Below are positions 46,216 through 57,356 of a stretch of 64,000 bases of DNA, piece after piece. The translations under genes and the position numbers were made by a program. Source of the stretch: Drosophila miranda (Eukaryota; Arthropoda; Insecta; Diptera; Drosophilidae); contig NW_022881614.1 in the NCBI RefSeq assembly GCF_003369915.1, positions 10,995,001-11,059,000 of the forward strand, given 5' to 3'. The stretch's first letter is position 1; each line of letters starts with the position of its first letter. Below the pieces are notes generated by a model. It was given only the letters and a program-made list of their open reading frames with translations. It was not told the origin of the DNA and ran no database searches.

Positions 46216-46514
46216 TGTTGCAGCAGACGATCGTTATTACTCTATCGTAGCGTGTGCGATGTTGTGAGCAGAGCTTTTGCTCTCACACGCCGCGCTCTTG
46301 TACTGCTCTCTGCGCATTCAAGATCGGCTCGACGGTGGAGTCGGGGAGTTTTGCTATCTCTGGCTGCGACCAGTCGAATAAACGCTTTGAAGTCGAGCAC
46401 TTGTTTTATTTAGTCATAAATTACCTGACAATTTAACGTAAAATACCGAAACTAGAGCCCGCTGGACCGGAGTCATCATAACGTTTGTTTTGGAAAAACT
46501 CTTCCGAATTTTCA
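46216..46514 (+). repeat. 3' LTR of BEL-B (first copy)
   Basis: 299 bp, followed by AAATG and the left-arm-like flank. Contains GAATAAACGC as probable polyadenylation signal. Confidence 0.9.
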
Positions 46515-46519
46515 AAATG

Positions 46520-46749
46520 GATATTATAGATTTGGAAAAATGTTTGTCATCCCAGGCTCTAGTCAGCAGAAACTAGTCAGTATCTGTTTTAAAGATATTT
46601 CAACGAAATTTTCCAATGAGTATCGGGATCAGGATATACGTATTAAAAACAGTATCTTTATATAAAATTAACGCTATTGGGTGTACAAGCGCCCATACTC
46701 CGGTTGACTGCAATAAGGCTTCCATTACCAGCACATTTTTTTAACTTTT
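46520..46749 (+). other. Arm flank between BEL-B and DINE (first copy)
   Basis: Matches left-arm 9790-9995 inverted. It is non-coding. Confidence 0.75.
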
Positions 46750-47884
46750 TATACCCGATACTCAAAATGAGTATTGGGGTATATTAGATTTGTGGTAAAA
46801 GTGGATGTGTGTAACGTCCAGAAGGAATCGTTTCCGACCCCATAAAGTATATATATTCTTGATCAGCATCAATAGCCGAGTCGATTGAGCCCTGTCTGTC
46901 TGTCCGTCCGTCCGTCCGTCCGTCCGTCCGTCTGTCCGTCTGTCCGTCTGTCCGTCCCCTTCAGCGCCTAGTGCTCAAAGACTATAAGAGCGAGAGCAAC
47001 GATGTTTGGATCCACCAGACTTCTGTGATATGTCACTGCTACAAAAATATTTCAAAACTTCGCCCCGCCCACTTCCGCCCCCACAAAGGACGAAAATCTG
47101 TGGCATCCACAATTTTAAAGATATGAGAAAACCAAAAACGTAGAATTGTAGAGAATGTCCATATCTTTAAGACTGCGGAATCTGAATTGGATCGTATTAT
47201 TATTATAGCCAGCATCAAGAAAACAATTTCATTTTTTCTCGCCCTGTCTCTCTCTAACACACACGTAGCATAGGCGGCTTTGCTTAGAGTAAAACATTAG
47301 CGCCTAGATCTCAGAGACTACAAAAGCTAGAGCAACCAAATTTGGTATCCACACTCCTAATATATCGGACCGAGACGAGTTTGTTTCAAAATTTCGCCAC
47401 ACCCCCTTCCGCCCCCGCAAAGGACGAAAATCTGGGGATATTCAAAAATCTCAGAGACTATTAAAGCTAGAGTAACCAAATTTGGTATCCGCACTCCTGT
47501 TAGATCTCACTATAAAACGTGTATCTCAAAATTTCGCCCCACCCCCTTCCGCCCACACAAAGGACGAAAATCTGTTGCATCCACAATATTGCACATTCGA
47601 GAAAACTAAAAACGCAGAATCATAGATAATGACCATATCTATCAGATTGCTGAATCTGGATCAGATCAGATCATTTTTATAGCCAATAGGAACAAATCAA
47701 TTTGCAGTGGCTACGCAGCGCCCGACGTCACGCTCAGACTGATTTTCTGTCTCTCTCGCACGCACTCTTTGTCGTGTCGTTTAATATTAGCGGCGTCTGC
47801 CGGAGGAGAGCCATACTGACTTAGTATCGGGTATAACCGTAGAGTTGCGGTGTCCGCAGCAACTCACAACGTTCCCCCTCGTTT
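46750..47884 (+). repeat. Solo DINE-like element (first copy)
   Basis: Full unit from TATACCCGATACTC to CCCCCTCG, inserted in a T-run that is uninterrupted in the left arm (near 9780). Its GTCC run is longer at the start than in the array units. Private TTTGGATCCACCAGAC variant. Confidence 0.87.
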
Positions 47885-47892
47885 TAAGCTTC

Positions 47893-49874
47893 TCGTGTCT
47901 AAGCTTCTTACCGCAAAGTCTCGAGTAGCTCCTCTCAAAACGAAATCGATTCCAAGACTCGAATTGTGCGCAGCACTCCTGTTATCCACTTTATGGGCTC
48001 AAGTAAAACCGCTCCTGGACAAGTTCATGATCGAAAGTGTGAACTTTTGGTCGGACTCCCAAGTCACCTTGTACTGTCTGGAAAGGGATCCAGCCACGCT
48101 CGCAACGTTTGTGCCCAATAGGGTTGCTGAAATCCAGGAATCGTCAAGCGGTGTGACTTGGCGGCACGTTCCTACTGAGCAAAACCCAGCCGTTTTGGTG
48201 TCACGTGGCACAGACGTAGACGGTGTAACGTGCTCATTGTGGACTGAGGGTCCCCAATTTCTGCTCAGGAATTCTGAGGAGTGGCCATGTCTACATCAGG
48301 TTGAGTTGTCCCCAGAAATGGAACGGTCGGAAAACAAGAAGTGTTTGGCAACACATTCAGTGGCAAAGTGTCAGGCCAATGATTTCATCGAGTTGATTGA
48401 AAGATGCTCTTGCTTTGAGAAATTGCTTCGGATTATGGCATATGTAAACCGGTTCCTACAAGGAAGAAAGCGTAGTCGAGAGGTCGTTCTGTCAGCCAAT
48501 GAACTTAAGGTCTCATTTCTAAGGCTGGTAGAAGTAGTCCAAAGACACGAGTTGGGACCAGAATTCCACAAGCTAGCGAGGTCGGAAATCCTGTCACCGC
48601 ATCTTCAACGACTAAACCCGTTCATACATACGAGCGAACTCGACGGAGTAACGCTGCGACTGATTCGAGTGGGAGGAAGGTTGCTCAACGCAGAGATTCC
48701 GTATGACGCCAAATTTCCTCTGCTGCTGTCGCAAAAGTCGCAGTTCGTGACGCTTTATCTTCGCAATTTGCATCGGACTCACTACCATGCAGGCGCCAAA
48801 GTCATGGTTTCGTTGCTAAGGCAGCAGATATGGCTAATCAATGCTCGAGAAGCATGTACAAGGATCCTGAGAAATTGTGTGCACTGCTTCCGATACAAGC
48901 CAGTCCTACAGGGACAGATCATGGGAAACCTGCCAGCTGATAGAGTGCGAAGAGCTCGGCCCTTTTTGATTTGTGGGGTAGATTTCTGCGGCCCATTCTA
49001 CGTGTCTCTCAAGATTCGCGGCAGGCCCCCTATTAAGACATATGTAGCCGTCTTCGTCTGCTTTGTATCAAAGGCTGTTCACCTGGAGCTTGTAGCAGAT
49101 TTGTCCACTGATAGTTTTTTATCTGTTTTTAAAAGGTTCATCGGGAGAAGAGGCCTTCCGGAGAAGGTGTACAGCGACAACGCCACCAACTTCGTGGGCG
49201 CGAGCAAGGTGCTGAACGAGCTGCATCAAGCGTACCAGAGGGACCAGGACCGGCTCAAGGCGTACGCAGCGCGCCAAGGCGTCGAGTGGTGTTTCATACC
49301 ACCGAGAGCACCACACTTCGGCGGATTGTGGGAGGCAGCCGTCAAATCAGCCAAGCAGAGGTTGGTACGCGGAGTGGGCAACGCCAAGCTCACCGCGGAC
49401 GAGCTGTGCACACACCTGGTAGAGGTAGAGGCTCTTCTCAACTCCCGGCCAATCGCGTCCCCAGGCAACGATCCCAGCGATGGAGAAGCGCTAACGCCAG
49501 GGCACCTGCTGATCGGGCAGCCGCTTCTTTCGCTGCCGCCCGAATCAGATCACGACGACAGATGCAGCAGGGGAAGCTTCGCGTACTTGAAGCGGTGGCG
49601 AATGCTGTCAGCGCTCAAGCAGCAGTTTTGGCAGGGCTGGTCCAAGGACTACCTGGTCAGCCTGCAGAAGCGTCACCAGTGGGCTACCAAAGGGCCAGAC
49701 TTGGACATTGGCTGTCTAGTGCTCGTCCACGAGGACAGCACACCGCCACAGAAGTGGACCACAGGACGAGTGGTGGCCGCAATCAAGAGAGTGCGCGTCG
49801 CCGAGGTGCGAACACCCGCGGGCGTAATTAAACGCCCCATACACAAATTGGCAAAACTGCCAATAGACGGTTGA
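47893..49874 (+). pseudogene. BEL-B RNase H-integrase, second tandem copy (open frame)
   Basis: Open from within the preceding DINE copy (first ATG 47850) through the BEL-B stop at 49874. It carries the eight bases lost in the first copy (AGTGTGAA region near 48037), so RNase H and integrase are in one frame. Differences from unit 1 are few, e.g. CCTTTG/GCTTTG near 48412 and ACACG/CCCG near 48617. Protease and RT are absent, so it is a fragment. Any product would start with DINE-encoded residues. The uninterrupted frame reflects recency and need not reflect selection. Confidence 0.8.
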
Positions 49875-49903
49875 AGCACCGGAGGTCTTCAACGGGGCCG
49901 GAA

Positions 49904-50202
49904 TGTTGCAGCAGACGATCGTTATTACTCTATCGTAGCGTGTGCGATGTTGTGAGCAGAGCTTTTGCTCTCACACGCCGCGCTCTTGTACTGCTCTCTG
50001 CGCATTCAAGATCGGCTCGACGGTGGAGTCGGGGAGTTTTGCTATCTCTGGCTGCGACCAGTCGAATAAACGCTTTGAAGTCGAGCACTTGTTTTATTTA
50101 GTCATAAATTACCTGACAATTTAACGTAAAATACCGAAACTAGAGCCCGCTGGACCGGAGTCATCATAACGTTTGTTTTGGAAAAACTCTTCCGAATTTT
50201 CA
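49904..50202 (+). repeat. 3' LTR of BEL-B (second tandem copy)
   Basis: Same length and sequence context as 46216-46514; followed by AAATG. Confidence 0.9.
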
Positions 50203-50207
50203 AAATG

Positions 50208-50437
50208 GATATTATAGATTTGGAAAAATGTTTGTCATCCCAGGCTCTAGTCAGCAGAAACTAGTCAGTATCTGTTTTAAAGATATTTCAACGAAATTTT
50301 CCAATGAGTATCGGGATCAGGATATACGTATTAAAAACAGTATCTTTATATAAAATTAACGCTATTGGGTGTACAAGCGCCCATACTCCGGTTGACTGCA
50401 ATAAGGCTTCCATTACCAGCACATTTTTTTAACTTTT
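50208..50437 (+). other. Arm flank between BEL-B and DINE (second copy)
   Basis: Duplicate of 46520-46749. Confidence 0.75.
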
Positions 50438-51573
50438 TATACCCGATACTCAAAATGAGTATTGGGGTATATTAGATTTGTGGTAAAAGTGGATGTGTGT
50501 AACGTCCAGAAGGAATCGTTTCCGACCCCATAAAGTATATATATTCTTGATCAGCATCAATAGCCGAGTCGATTGAGCCCTGTCTGTCTGTCCGTCCGTC
50601 CGTCCGTCCGTCCGTCCGTCTGTCCGTCTGTCCGTCTGTCAGCCCCCTTCAGCGCCTAGTGCTCAAAGACTATAAGAGCGAGAGCAACGATGTTTGGATC
50701 CACCAGACTTCTGTGATATGTCACTGCTACAAAAATATTTCAAAACTTCGCCCCGCCCACTTCCGCCCCCACAAAGGACGAAAATCTGTGGCATCCACAA
50801 TTTTAAAGATATGAGAAAACCAAAAACGTAGAATTGTAGAGAATGTCCATATCTTTAAGACTGCGGAATCTGAATTGGATCGTATTATTATTATAACCAG
50901 CATCAAGAAAACAATTTCATTTTTTCTCGCCCTGTCTCTCTCTAACACACACGTAGCATAGGCGGCTTTGCTTAGAGTAAAACATTAGCGCCTAGATCTC
51001 AGAGACTACAAAAGCTAGAGCAACCAAATTTGGTATCCACACTCCTAATATATCGGACCGAGACGAGTTTGTTTCAAAATTTCGCCACACCCCCTTCCGC
51101 CCCCGCAAAGGACGAAAATCTGGGGATATTCAAAAATCTCAGAGACTATTAAAGCTAGAGTAACCAAATTTGGTATCCGCACTCCTGTTAGATCTCACTA
51201 TAAAACGTGTATCTCAAAATTTCGCCCCATCCCCTTCCGCCCACACAAAGGACGAAAATCTGTTGCATCCACAATATTGCACATTCGAGAAAACTAAAAA
51301 CGCAGAATCATAGATAATGACCATATCTATCAGATTGCTGAATCTGGATCAGATCAGATCATTTTTATAGCCAATAGGAACAAATCAATTTGCAGTGGCT
51401 ACGCAGCGCCCGACGTCACGCTCAGACTGATTTTCTGTCTCTCTCGCACGCACTCTTTGTCGTGTCGTTTAATATTAGCGGCGTCTGCCGGAGGAGAGCC
51501 ATACTGACTAAGTATCGGGTATAACCGTAGAGTTGCGGTGTCCGCAGCAACTCACAACGTTCCCCCTCGTTTT
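50438..51573 (+). repeat. Solo DINE-like element (second copy)
   Basis: Duplicate of 46750-47884 with small changes (GTCAGCCCCC at the microsatellite end, TATAACCAGC). It joins directly to TTTAAACCTAG, the original right flank of the insertion. Confidence 0.87.
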
Positions 51574-51757
51574 AAACCTAGTTTTAGTCAAAGTACAATA
51601 ATTTGAAGTACATAAATGTAGTTAGTTTTGTGGAAAATTTATTCATCAAAGGGATAAAACTGTGTGGGTGAGCTAAGTTAGCCAGAATTATTCAACGGAA
51701 TTTTACGTATTTTTTGTTTGACCTTTTTCGCTAAATCTTTTTTTATGCAAATCCAAT
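51574..51757 (-). other. Arm flank next to BEL-A, right arm
   Basis: Inverted match of left-arm 9598-9780. No gene. Confidence 0.8.
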
Positions 51758-51982
51758 TGTCGATGGTCTCGCGGAGTTGCCTTTAATAGCACCAATTAAA
51801 TCCGCGCTAGCAGTTATGCTGGCTGATTGCCGGTACTGGCACTGGTTCTGTTTTATTCTATAAATACATCGGTCATAACCTAGCACAATGTTGCCGAATA
51901 ATCTTACCGCAGTATGTCCTCCTGCTTTAACCTCTCGACAGTAAAAGTGAAGCTTAAATTATGGCGGCACCTCGTGGTAGCC
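51758..51982 (-). repeat. 3' LTR of BEL-A, right arm
   Basis: 225 bp, inverted counterpart of 9373-9597. Confidence 0.8.
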
Positions 51983-53143
51983 ATTCACAATGTTCTCTGC
52001 TTCGATCAGAAAACTCACCAGTACGTGATCCCTCGGCGCTATCTCCTTCAATGTGTAGCGCAGAACCTTCTTCACGCACTGCACCATTCGTTCCCAGACT
52101 CCTCCTTCAGATGGATTCACTGGGCAATTGAAAACCCACTCGATGCCTCGACCAGATAGCTCACTCTGAATTCTTTCTGACTCGAACACGTCGCCAAATC
52201 GTCTGGCTTCCCTGTCAGCTCCTATGAAGTTCTTGCCGTTGTCACTGCGCAGTCTATGTACTGGGCCTCGACGGCAGACGAAGTTCCGTATCGCAATTAT
52301 ACAGGAATCAGTTGACAGGTCATGTGCCAACTCCAGATGTATCGCCCTGGTCGTCAGGCACGTGAAAAGGGCGACCCAGCGCTTCTCCGTGTGCCGCGAT
52401 ACCTTTACCAATAGTGGTCCAAAGTAATCCAGTCCGGTATTCTTAAATGGCCAGCCATTGGCCTCCAGGCGATCCTTCGGCAGGGGTCCCATTATTGGCG
52501 GCGCAGCCCGCGCCCGATGCAACTTGCACACGTTGCATGCTGAGATCGTCTTCCGTAGTACACGTCTCAGCTTCGTAATCCAGAACCTTGTTCGGATCTC
52601 CGCAATCGTAGCATCCACGTTTTGATGCTTCATCTTTGCGTGGAAATGATGCACAATAATCTCCGTAAGACTGTGCTTGTGTGACAGGATTATTGGCCTC
52701 CTCGCACTGTATGGCAAACACAATGCGGCATCCACTCTGCCGTATGCTCGCAGAACTCCATGGCCATCTATGTATGGCGCCAGTCCTCGAATGTCGCTTT
52801 CACTGGCGACCGCCTTGCCGTCTTCTGTCGACCGCACCTCGTTCGGAAACGCCTCACGTTGTGCCTGTCTGACCAACAGGTTCCCCGCGGCCTCACACTC
52901 TGCTGCAGTGAGGCCGTAGTTCTCAAGCTCGCTTATTTGTCCACGGCACCAGCGCGTGAACCTTAGGACCCAGGCTGTAGTCCTGAGTAGCCGACTGTAG
53001 CTTGAGAATCTCTGAAGAGAAATACAAAAGTCGTTCGCTGCCACCAACGAAAACTCACTTGGCATCTCCTCTTCGTCGTTATCATCCGGAACTCGTTTAA
53101 GTCCGGCTTCAGGCTGCGGCCAGCTGCCTGCCTGCTGCCTCAA
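51959..53143 (-). pseudogene. BEL-A integrase region (right arm)
   Basis: 394 open codons on the minus strand. It retains about 105 bp lost from the left copy (around 52890, including YGLTAAECEAAGNLLVRQAQ). The integrase zinc finger and DDE residues match the left copy, with GGVWERM in place of GGWERM context. Its upstream end is fused, by a deletion with short homology near 53140, to the RT-connection segment. The RNase H active-site part is missing. Confidence 0.8.
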
Positions 53144-55162
53144 AAGCCCTCACGAGTCCACGCCCGAAGTAATGGCGAGGACATCGGAACTGTCCCACGG
53201 CGTCCATTTCCTTGCGCCAGTTCACAAAGGCCTTGTATATCTCGTCCGGAAGTGGTTCATCCCACTGGATCTTCTGCCTCCAAATCTCTCGTAGCAGCAA
53301 CTTCGCAGTTATCATAAGGCAACACAGGAATCCCAGGGGATCGAACGTGGACATGACCAAGCTCAAATACTCCCTCTTGGTAGGGACTCGATCGCCGTTC
53401 AATACGCTGCTTGGAACTCGATGATACTTCACAGTGAACCTGAAGTCGTCCGTGGCTGCCTGCCAACACATTCCATCCAACGCTCGCGCTTCGTCCTGGT
53501 GGGCCCAATGCCGTCTCCACAATTGGTGAGCTGGATGAAAACTGGCTCAAATCCAGCGTTCGCATGTATCTCCTTCACTCGGGTAGATACGCTTCGCTTT
53601 CGGTAGCAAAGCTGTCCACATAGTCATCCACATAATGACAGTCGATGATGGCCTTGACTGCTCTTGGATCCGAATGTCGAAACTGTTCAGCATTCACAGT
53701 CTTCACGTAATGCGCAGCGCTTGGCGAGCAGGCTGCTCCAAAGGTCATTACGATCATCTCGTAGATGTCAGGATCTCTTCTGTCATCGCCATCTCTCCAC
53801 AGAAACCGTTGGGAACATCTGTCTTCGGGTTGGATCAGGACCTGATGGAACATCTCCCTGATGTCACCACAGACTCCAACAGAACCTTCTCTAAAATGAA
53901 AGAGCACAGCTGGCAAGGGTTTATAATGTTGAGGCCCTTTGGCCAGCGCCGAATTGAGCGATGTTCCTCCAACTCTGGCTGCAGCGTCAAAAACCAGCCG
54001 AATCTTACCCGGCTTGTTCGGGTTTTCGACTCCAAAGTGTGGCAAGTACCATAGCCTGTCGCTCGTAGGTTCATCCCACTGGATCTTCTGCCTCCAAATC
54101 TCTCGTAGCAGCAACTTCGCAGTTATCATAAGGCAACACAGGAATCCCAGGGGATCGAACGTGGACATGACCAAGCTCAAATACTCCCTCTTGGTAGGGA
54201 CTCGATCGCCGTTCAATACGCTGCTTGGAACTCGATGATACTTCACAGTGAACCTGAAGTCGTCCGTGGCTGCCTGCCAACACATTCCATCCAACGCTCG
54301 CGCTTCGTCCTGGTGGGCCCAATGCCGTCTCCACAATTGGTGAGCTGGATGAAAACTGGCTCAAATCCAGCGTTCGCATGTATCTCCTTCACTCGGGTAG
54401 ATACGCTTCGCTTTCGGTAGCAAAGCTGTCCACATAGTCATCCACATAATGACAGTCGATGATGGCCTTGACTGCTCTTGGATCCGAATGTCGAAACTGT
54501 TCAGCATTCACAGTCTTCACGTAATGCGCAGCGCTTGGCGAGCAGGCTGCTCCAAAGGTCATTACGATCATCTCGTAGATGTCAGGATCTCTTCTGTCAT
54601 CGCCATCTCTCCACAGAAACCGTTGGGAACATCTGTCTTCGGGTTGGATCAGGACCTGATGGAACATCTCCCTGATGTCACCACAGACTCCAACAGAACC
54701 TTCTCTAAAATGAAAGAGCACAGCTGGCAAGGGTTTATAATGTTGAGGCCCTTTGGCCAGCGCCGAATTGAGCGATGTTCCTCCAACTCTGGCTGCAGCG
54801 ACAAAAACCAGCCGAATCTTACCCGGCTTGTTCGGGTTTTCGACTCCAAAGTGTGGCAAGTACCATAGCCTGTCGCTTTCCACTGAAACCTCGTTAGGCT
54901 CCAGACGTCGAGCGTATCCTTTAGACACGTAATCCTTGATGATCCTGGTGTATTCCTGCGCGAACGACCCCTTGCGCTTCATCTTCTTCTCGACGTTGAC
55001 CAACCGCTTGTACGCCATATCATAGCTCCGTGGCAGCACAATGTGGTCATCCTTCCATAGTAGTCCTGTCTGGTAACGTTGGCCCAATCTCACCGTAGTA
55101 TCTTCGAGTATCTTCTGCGCCCGCTCGTCGTCGCTGCCTGCAACTGGTGGCGCGGGCTTCAC
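53109..55162 (-). pseudogene. BEL-A reverse transcriptase region with internal duplication (right arm)
   Basis: The 5' part of pol is at 55162-54389 with VESDRLWYLPHFG, the VAAARVGG variant and catalytic YVDDYVDS near 54430. A 7-bp deletion just after YVDD (SEA/YLPE) breaks the frame. The RT block from YVDD region to LLREIWRQKIQW is then repeated (see the tandem duplication). The last part runs out at 53109 into the RNase H deletion. Confidence 0.8.
53254..54877 (-). repeat. 810-bp tandem duplication inside BEL-A pol
   Basis: Copies 53254-54063 and 54068-54877 with four filler bases (CGTA). Both copies carry the 7-bp deletion after YVDD. I noticed a single substitution between them (GCAGCGTC versus GCAGCGAC near 53990/54800), so the duplication is younger than the deletion and recent. 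Confidence 0.9.
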
Positions 55163-55189
55163 GCCGAAGTTCTCGACATCGAAATAGTC

Positions 55190-56827
55190 TTACACCATCC
55201 TCTGAATAGTGTCCTCCAGTGACACAGCTAGGAGGCAAGACCGTGGTGAAGGCATGTTTGATTTCCCACTTACCGGCCCAAAGACAACCCAGCCCAGCTC
55301 GGTTGCAGCCGCATACGGTCCCTGTCTGGCAAACCGTCTCGATCTAAGTGGAAATCCTAGGTGTCCGTGATCCAGTCCAATGAGTATCTTCGGCACTGCG
55401 TTGCTGTAGGGCCTCAGTGGTAGGCTGGCATCCTTATCCACGCCTTGAACATCTCGTCGGCGTAAAGTCTGCATCGGCAGGCTCAGGTTCGAAACGGAAT
55501 ACACGTTTCGCAACGCATGGCGGATTGGCTTGCCTGCTCCACTGATTTGCAGGCTTACCAAGCTGGTAAGCTCCCTGGAGGATCTACCTTCAAACCACTG
55601 AATATTCAGATGTCGATGCTCACCTTGCACGCCCAGATCCTTTCTGAGGGAATCGTCGATCATCGTAACAGATGATCCTTCATCCAAGAGTGCGTATGTA
55701 TCCACCCGTCGGTTTGCTCCGTCCAGCGTTACTGGCAGTATACGAAACAGTAGGCGGCCTCTTTCTGCGTCGACACAATTTAATATCCTCTGTGCGGGTG
55801 CATCCGCCTGCGGAGCCCTTCTGTCCAGGCTACGTCTAGAAACTGCTGTCTGCTGGTTTCGCTGGCTGTAGCTTTCCTCACCGCCTCGTTGCGGCGACCT
55901 TCTACGTTCGTTGTCCACACAATGTAGCAGACGGTGATGCCTCTTTCTGCATCCATTCACTTGACACTCACCATGCGAATTGCAGGATCTAGTCATGTGA
56001 CCACTTCGTAGGGATGAAAAGCATAGTCGATGCCTCCTCACGTACCTCCACCTGTCTGGTGGAGAAGCTCCATTGAAGTCTCCGCAGCCTTTAACTGCAT
56101 GTTGCCCTCCACAGATTTGACAACCTCTGAGACGGCTGTCTTGCTGCTCGCCTCGGTCTTGGTCGATGCTAGCATGTAGCAATCGACGCTTTGGTTCCTT
56201 CCCTTCAATGTCCACGATAGTACACCCCACGTTAGCATACTCCGTCAACCACGCACTAAAATGCACTAAAATGAGATTACTCACTCGGGTTGCAAAGGGA
56301 ATAATCTTCGCCAGATTGTGCTCCGAAATATTGGGCACCTCTCGTATTCCACTCAGCTGGCTGCGTATAAGCTGCTCCGGTCGGCCATATATGAAACGCA
56401 GCTGCTCCACAACAGTGCTTACGTTGCTTGGATGAAATAGGAGAGACTTGACGGTCTCGCGGGCTTCATCCTTCAGTGCCTTCAACAAGCGTTGGTTGTT
56501 CTCCAGGTCTGTACAGTTGTACGCTAGCGTTGTCTCAGTATATGCACAAAGGAAGATCGGCCAATCCTCAGGCTGACCTCCAAATACTGGCAGATCGGGA
56601 AGCTTGCGGGGCATATAGTTTCCACTGCTTCCATTTGGTGTCGTCCAGGCGTAGGATCCAGCTAGCGGCGTCGGCGTCGTGTCGTTGTAAATGCCTACAG
56701 CCGGCGGCATCACTCCATGCGCTGTCTGCGCTGTGCTGGTTGCGCAAAATGGCGTAAAATAGCTGCTACTCGCAAGCAGCGGTGGTCCGCTATAAGATGG
56801 CGGCTGCGAGCATGCTGTACTGCTCAC
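55190..56827 (-). CDS. BEL-A Gag-protease (right arm, open)
   Basis: 545 codons without interruption, in contrast to the left copy. N-terminal Ser/Ala/Thr-rich segment, BEL-type Gag core (LPDLPVFGGQPEDWPIFL about residues 75-92), and Cys/His clusters near residues 230-300 (CQICGGQHAVKGC, then RSGHMTRSC). The aspartic protease active site is YALLDEGSS at about residue 385, with the LDEG variant. The start at 56827 is the first ATG of the frame. The true Gag N-terminus may be upstream, since the leader 56935-57030 encodes a Leu-rich coiled-coil-like stretch in a broken frame. The stop at 55190 precedes pol and may itself be a lesion. Confidence 0.75.
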   Translation of the reverse strand: MSSTACSQPPSYSGPPLLASSSYFTPFCATSTAQTAHGVMPPAVGIYNDTTPTPLAGSYAWTTPNGSSGNYMPRKLPDLPVFGGQPEDWPIFLCAYTETTLAYNCTDLENNQRLLKALKDEARETVKSLLFHPSNVSTVVEQLRFIYGRPEQLIRSQLSGIREVPNISEHNLAKIIPFATRVSNLILVHFSAWLTEYANVGCTIVDIEGKEPKRRLLHASIDQDRGEQQDSRLRGCQICGGQHAVKGCGDFNGASPPDRWRYVRRHRLCFSSLRSGHMTRSCNSHGECQVNGCRKRHHRLLHCVDNERRRSPQRGGEESYSQRNQQTAVSRRSLDRRAPQADAPAQRILNCVDAERGRLLFRILPVTLDGANRRVDTYALLDEGSSVTMIDDSLRKDLGVQGEHRHLNIQWFEGRSSRELTSLVSLQISGAGKPIRHALRNVYSVSNLSLPMQTLRRRDVQGVDKDASLPLRPYSNAVPKILIGLDHGHLGFPLRSRRFARQGPYAAATELGWVVFGPVSGKSNMPSPRSCLLAVSLEDTIQRMV

Positions 56828-57080
56828 TCCGACCCCGTTAGCTTACAGACAATAACGGACCACTCCAAGATGGCGTCAGCTGTGACGCCGCACTGCTCGC
56901 ACCGACCCCGTTAGGTATTACGGTATCGATGGGCGTCCTCACATAGTTCTGGGCTCTTGCCCTTTCCAGTTCCTTCTCCAACGCTGCAATTCTCTCCAAG
57001 AGATCCAGCATTAGAGGTGGCTCGTTCAGTCCATGTGCGGAAACTCCTGCTGTGGTCGTAATACTCCTAGGTTGTCCCGA
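56828..57080 (-). other. BEL-A leader, right arm
   Basis: Shorter than the left leader and different in its first half. It has a segment encoding a repeated Leu/Glu pattern (LLERIAALEKELERARA) compatible with a coiled coil at the Gag N-terminus. The downstream half matches the left copy. Confidence 0.55.
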
Positions 57081-57303
57081 TGTCGATGGTCCCGCGGAGT
57101 TGCCTTTAATAGCACCAATTAAATCCGCTAGCAGTTATGCTGGCTGATTGCCGGTACTGGCACTGGTTCTGTTTTATTCTATAAATACATCGGTCATAAC
57201 CTAGCACAATGTTGCCAAATAATCTTACCGCAGTATGTCCTCCTGCTTTAACCTCTCGACAGTAAAAGTGAAGCTTAAATTATGGCGGCACCTCGTGGTA
57301 GCC
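57081..57303 (-). repeat. 5' LTR of BEL-A, right arm
   Basis: 223 bp, inverted counterpart of 3331-3555. It carries the GGGACC variant as in the left 5' LTR, so 5' LTRs match each other better than their own 3' LTRs at this site. Confidence 0.8.
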
Positions 57304-57356
57304 GAAAATATGCCCGTTCATTTGTGGCTGGAAATTCACCATCTATCGATATACAT

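Larger units (their letters stand above)
40035..46514 (+). mobile_element. BEL/Pao retrotransposon BEL-B
   Basis: LTRs start TGTTGCAGC and end TTTTCA (5' copy TTTTCG). They are flanked by the 5-bp target duplication AAATG (40030-40034, 46515-46519), and the left arm shows the unoccupied site GTGAAATGGATA. Order is gag, protease, RT, RNase H, integrase, as in BEL/Pao. The polyprotein is broken by two frameshifts in gag, a TAG at 42787-42789 and an 8-bp deletion near 44351. The 5' LTR is 37 bp shorter than the 3' LTR. Confidence 0.92.
44213..51577 (+). repeat. Tandem duplication of 3.68 kb (two units)
   Basis: Unit 1 is 44213-47887 and unit 2 is 47893-51577. Each contains the 3' half of BEL-B pol, the 3' LTR, about 235 bp of arm flank, and a DINE copy. 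The offset is 3,680 bp before and 3,688 bp after the 8-bp deletion in unit 1. The join GTTTTAA/GCTTC/TCGTGTC has five filler bases that match nearby AAGCTTCT text, as in replication-slippage or end-joining duplications. Confidence 0.9.
51758..57303 (-). mobile_element. BEL/Pao retrotransposon BEL-A, right-arm copy
   Basis: LTRs at 57081-57303 (5') and 51758-51982 (3'). It has an intact Gag-protease frame, a duplicated RT segment, a deletion that removes RNase H, and a continuous integrase frame. It shares the truncated pol/3' LTR junction with the left copy. Flanks on both sides equal the left arm, so this is the same insertion event seen twice. Confidence 0.87.
38158..57356 (-). repeat. Right arm of the large inverted duplication
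   Basis: Counterpart of 3279-22174 in inverted order. It is interrupted by BEL-B (40035-46514) and by a tandem duplication that includes a solo DINE. It lacks the Ulysses-like element, the 0.9-kb insert and part of BEL-A RNase H. Homology stops at 57356, exactly where the left arm is occupied by the Ty3/gypsy element, so the true outer boundary may lie further out. Confidence 0.9.
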
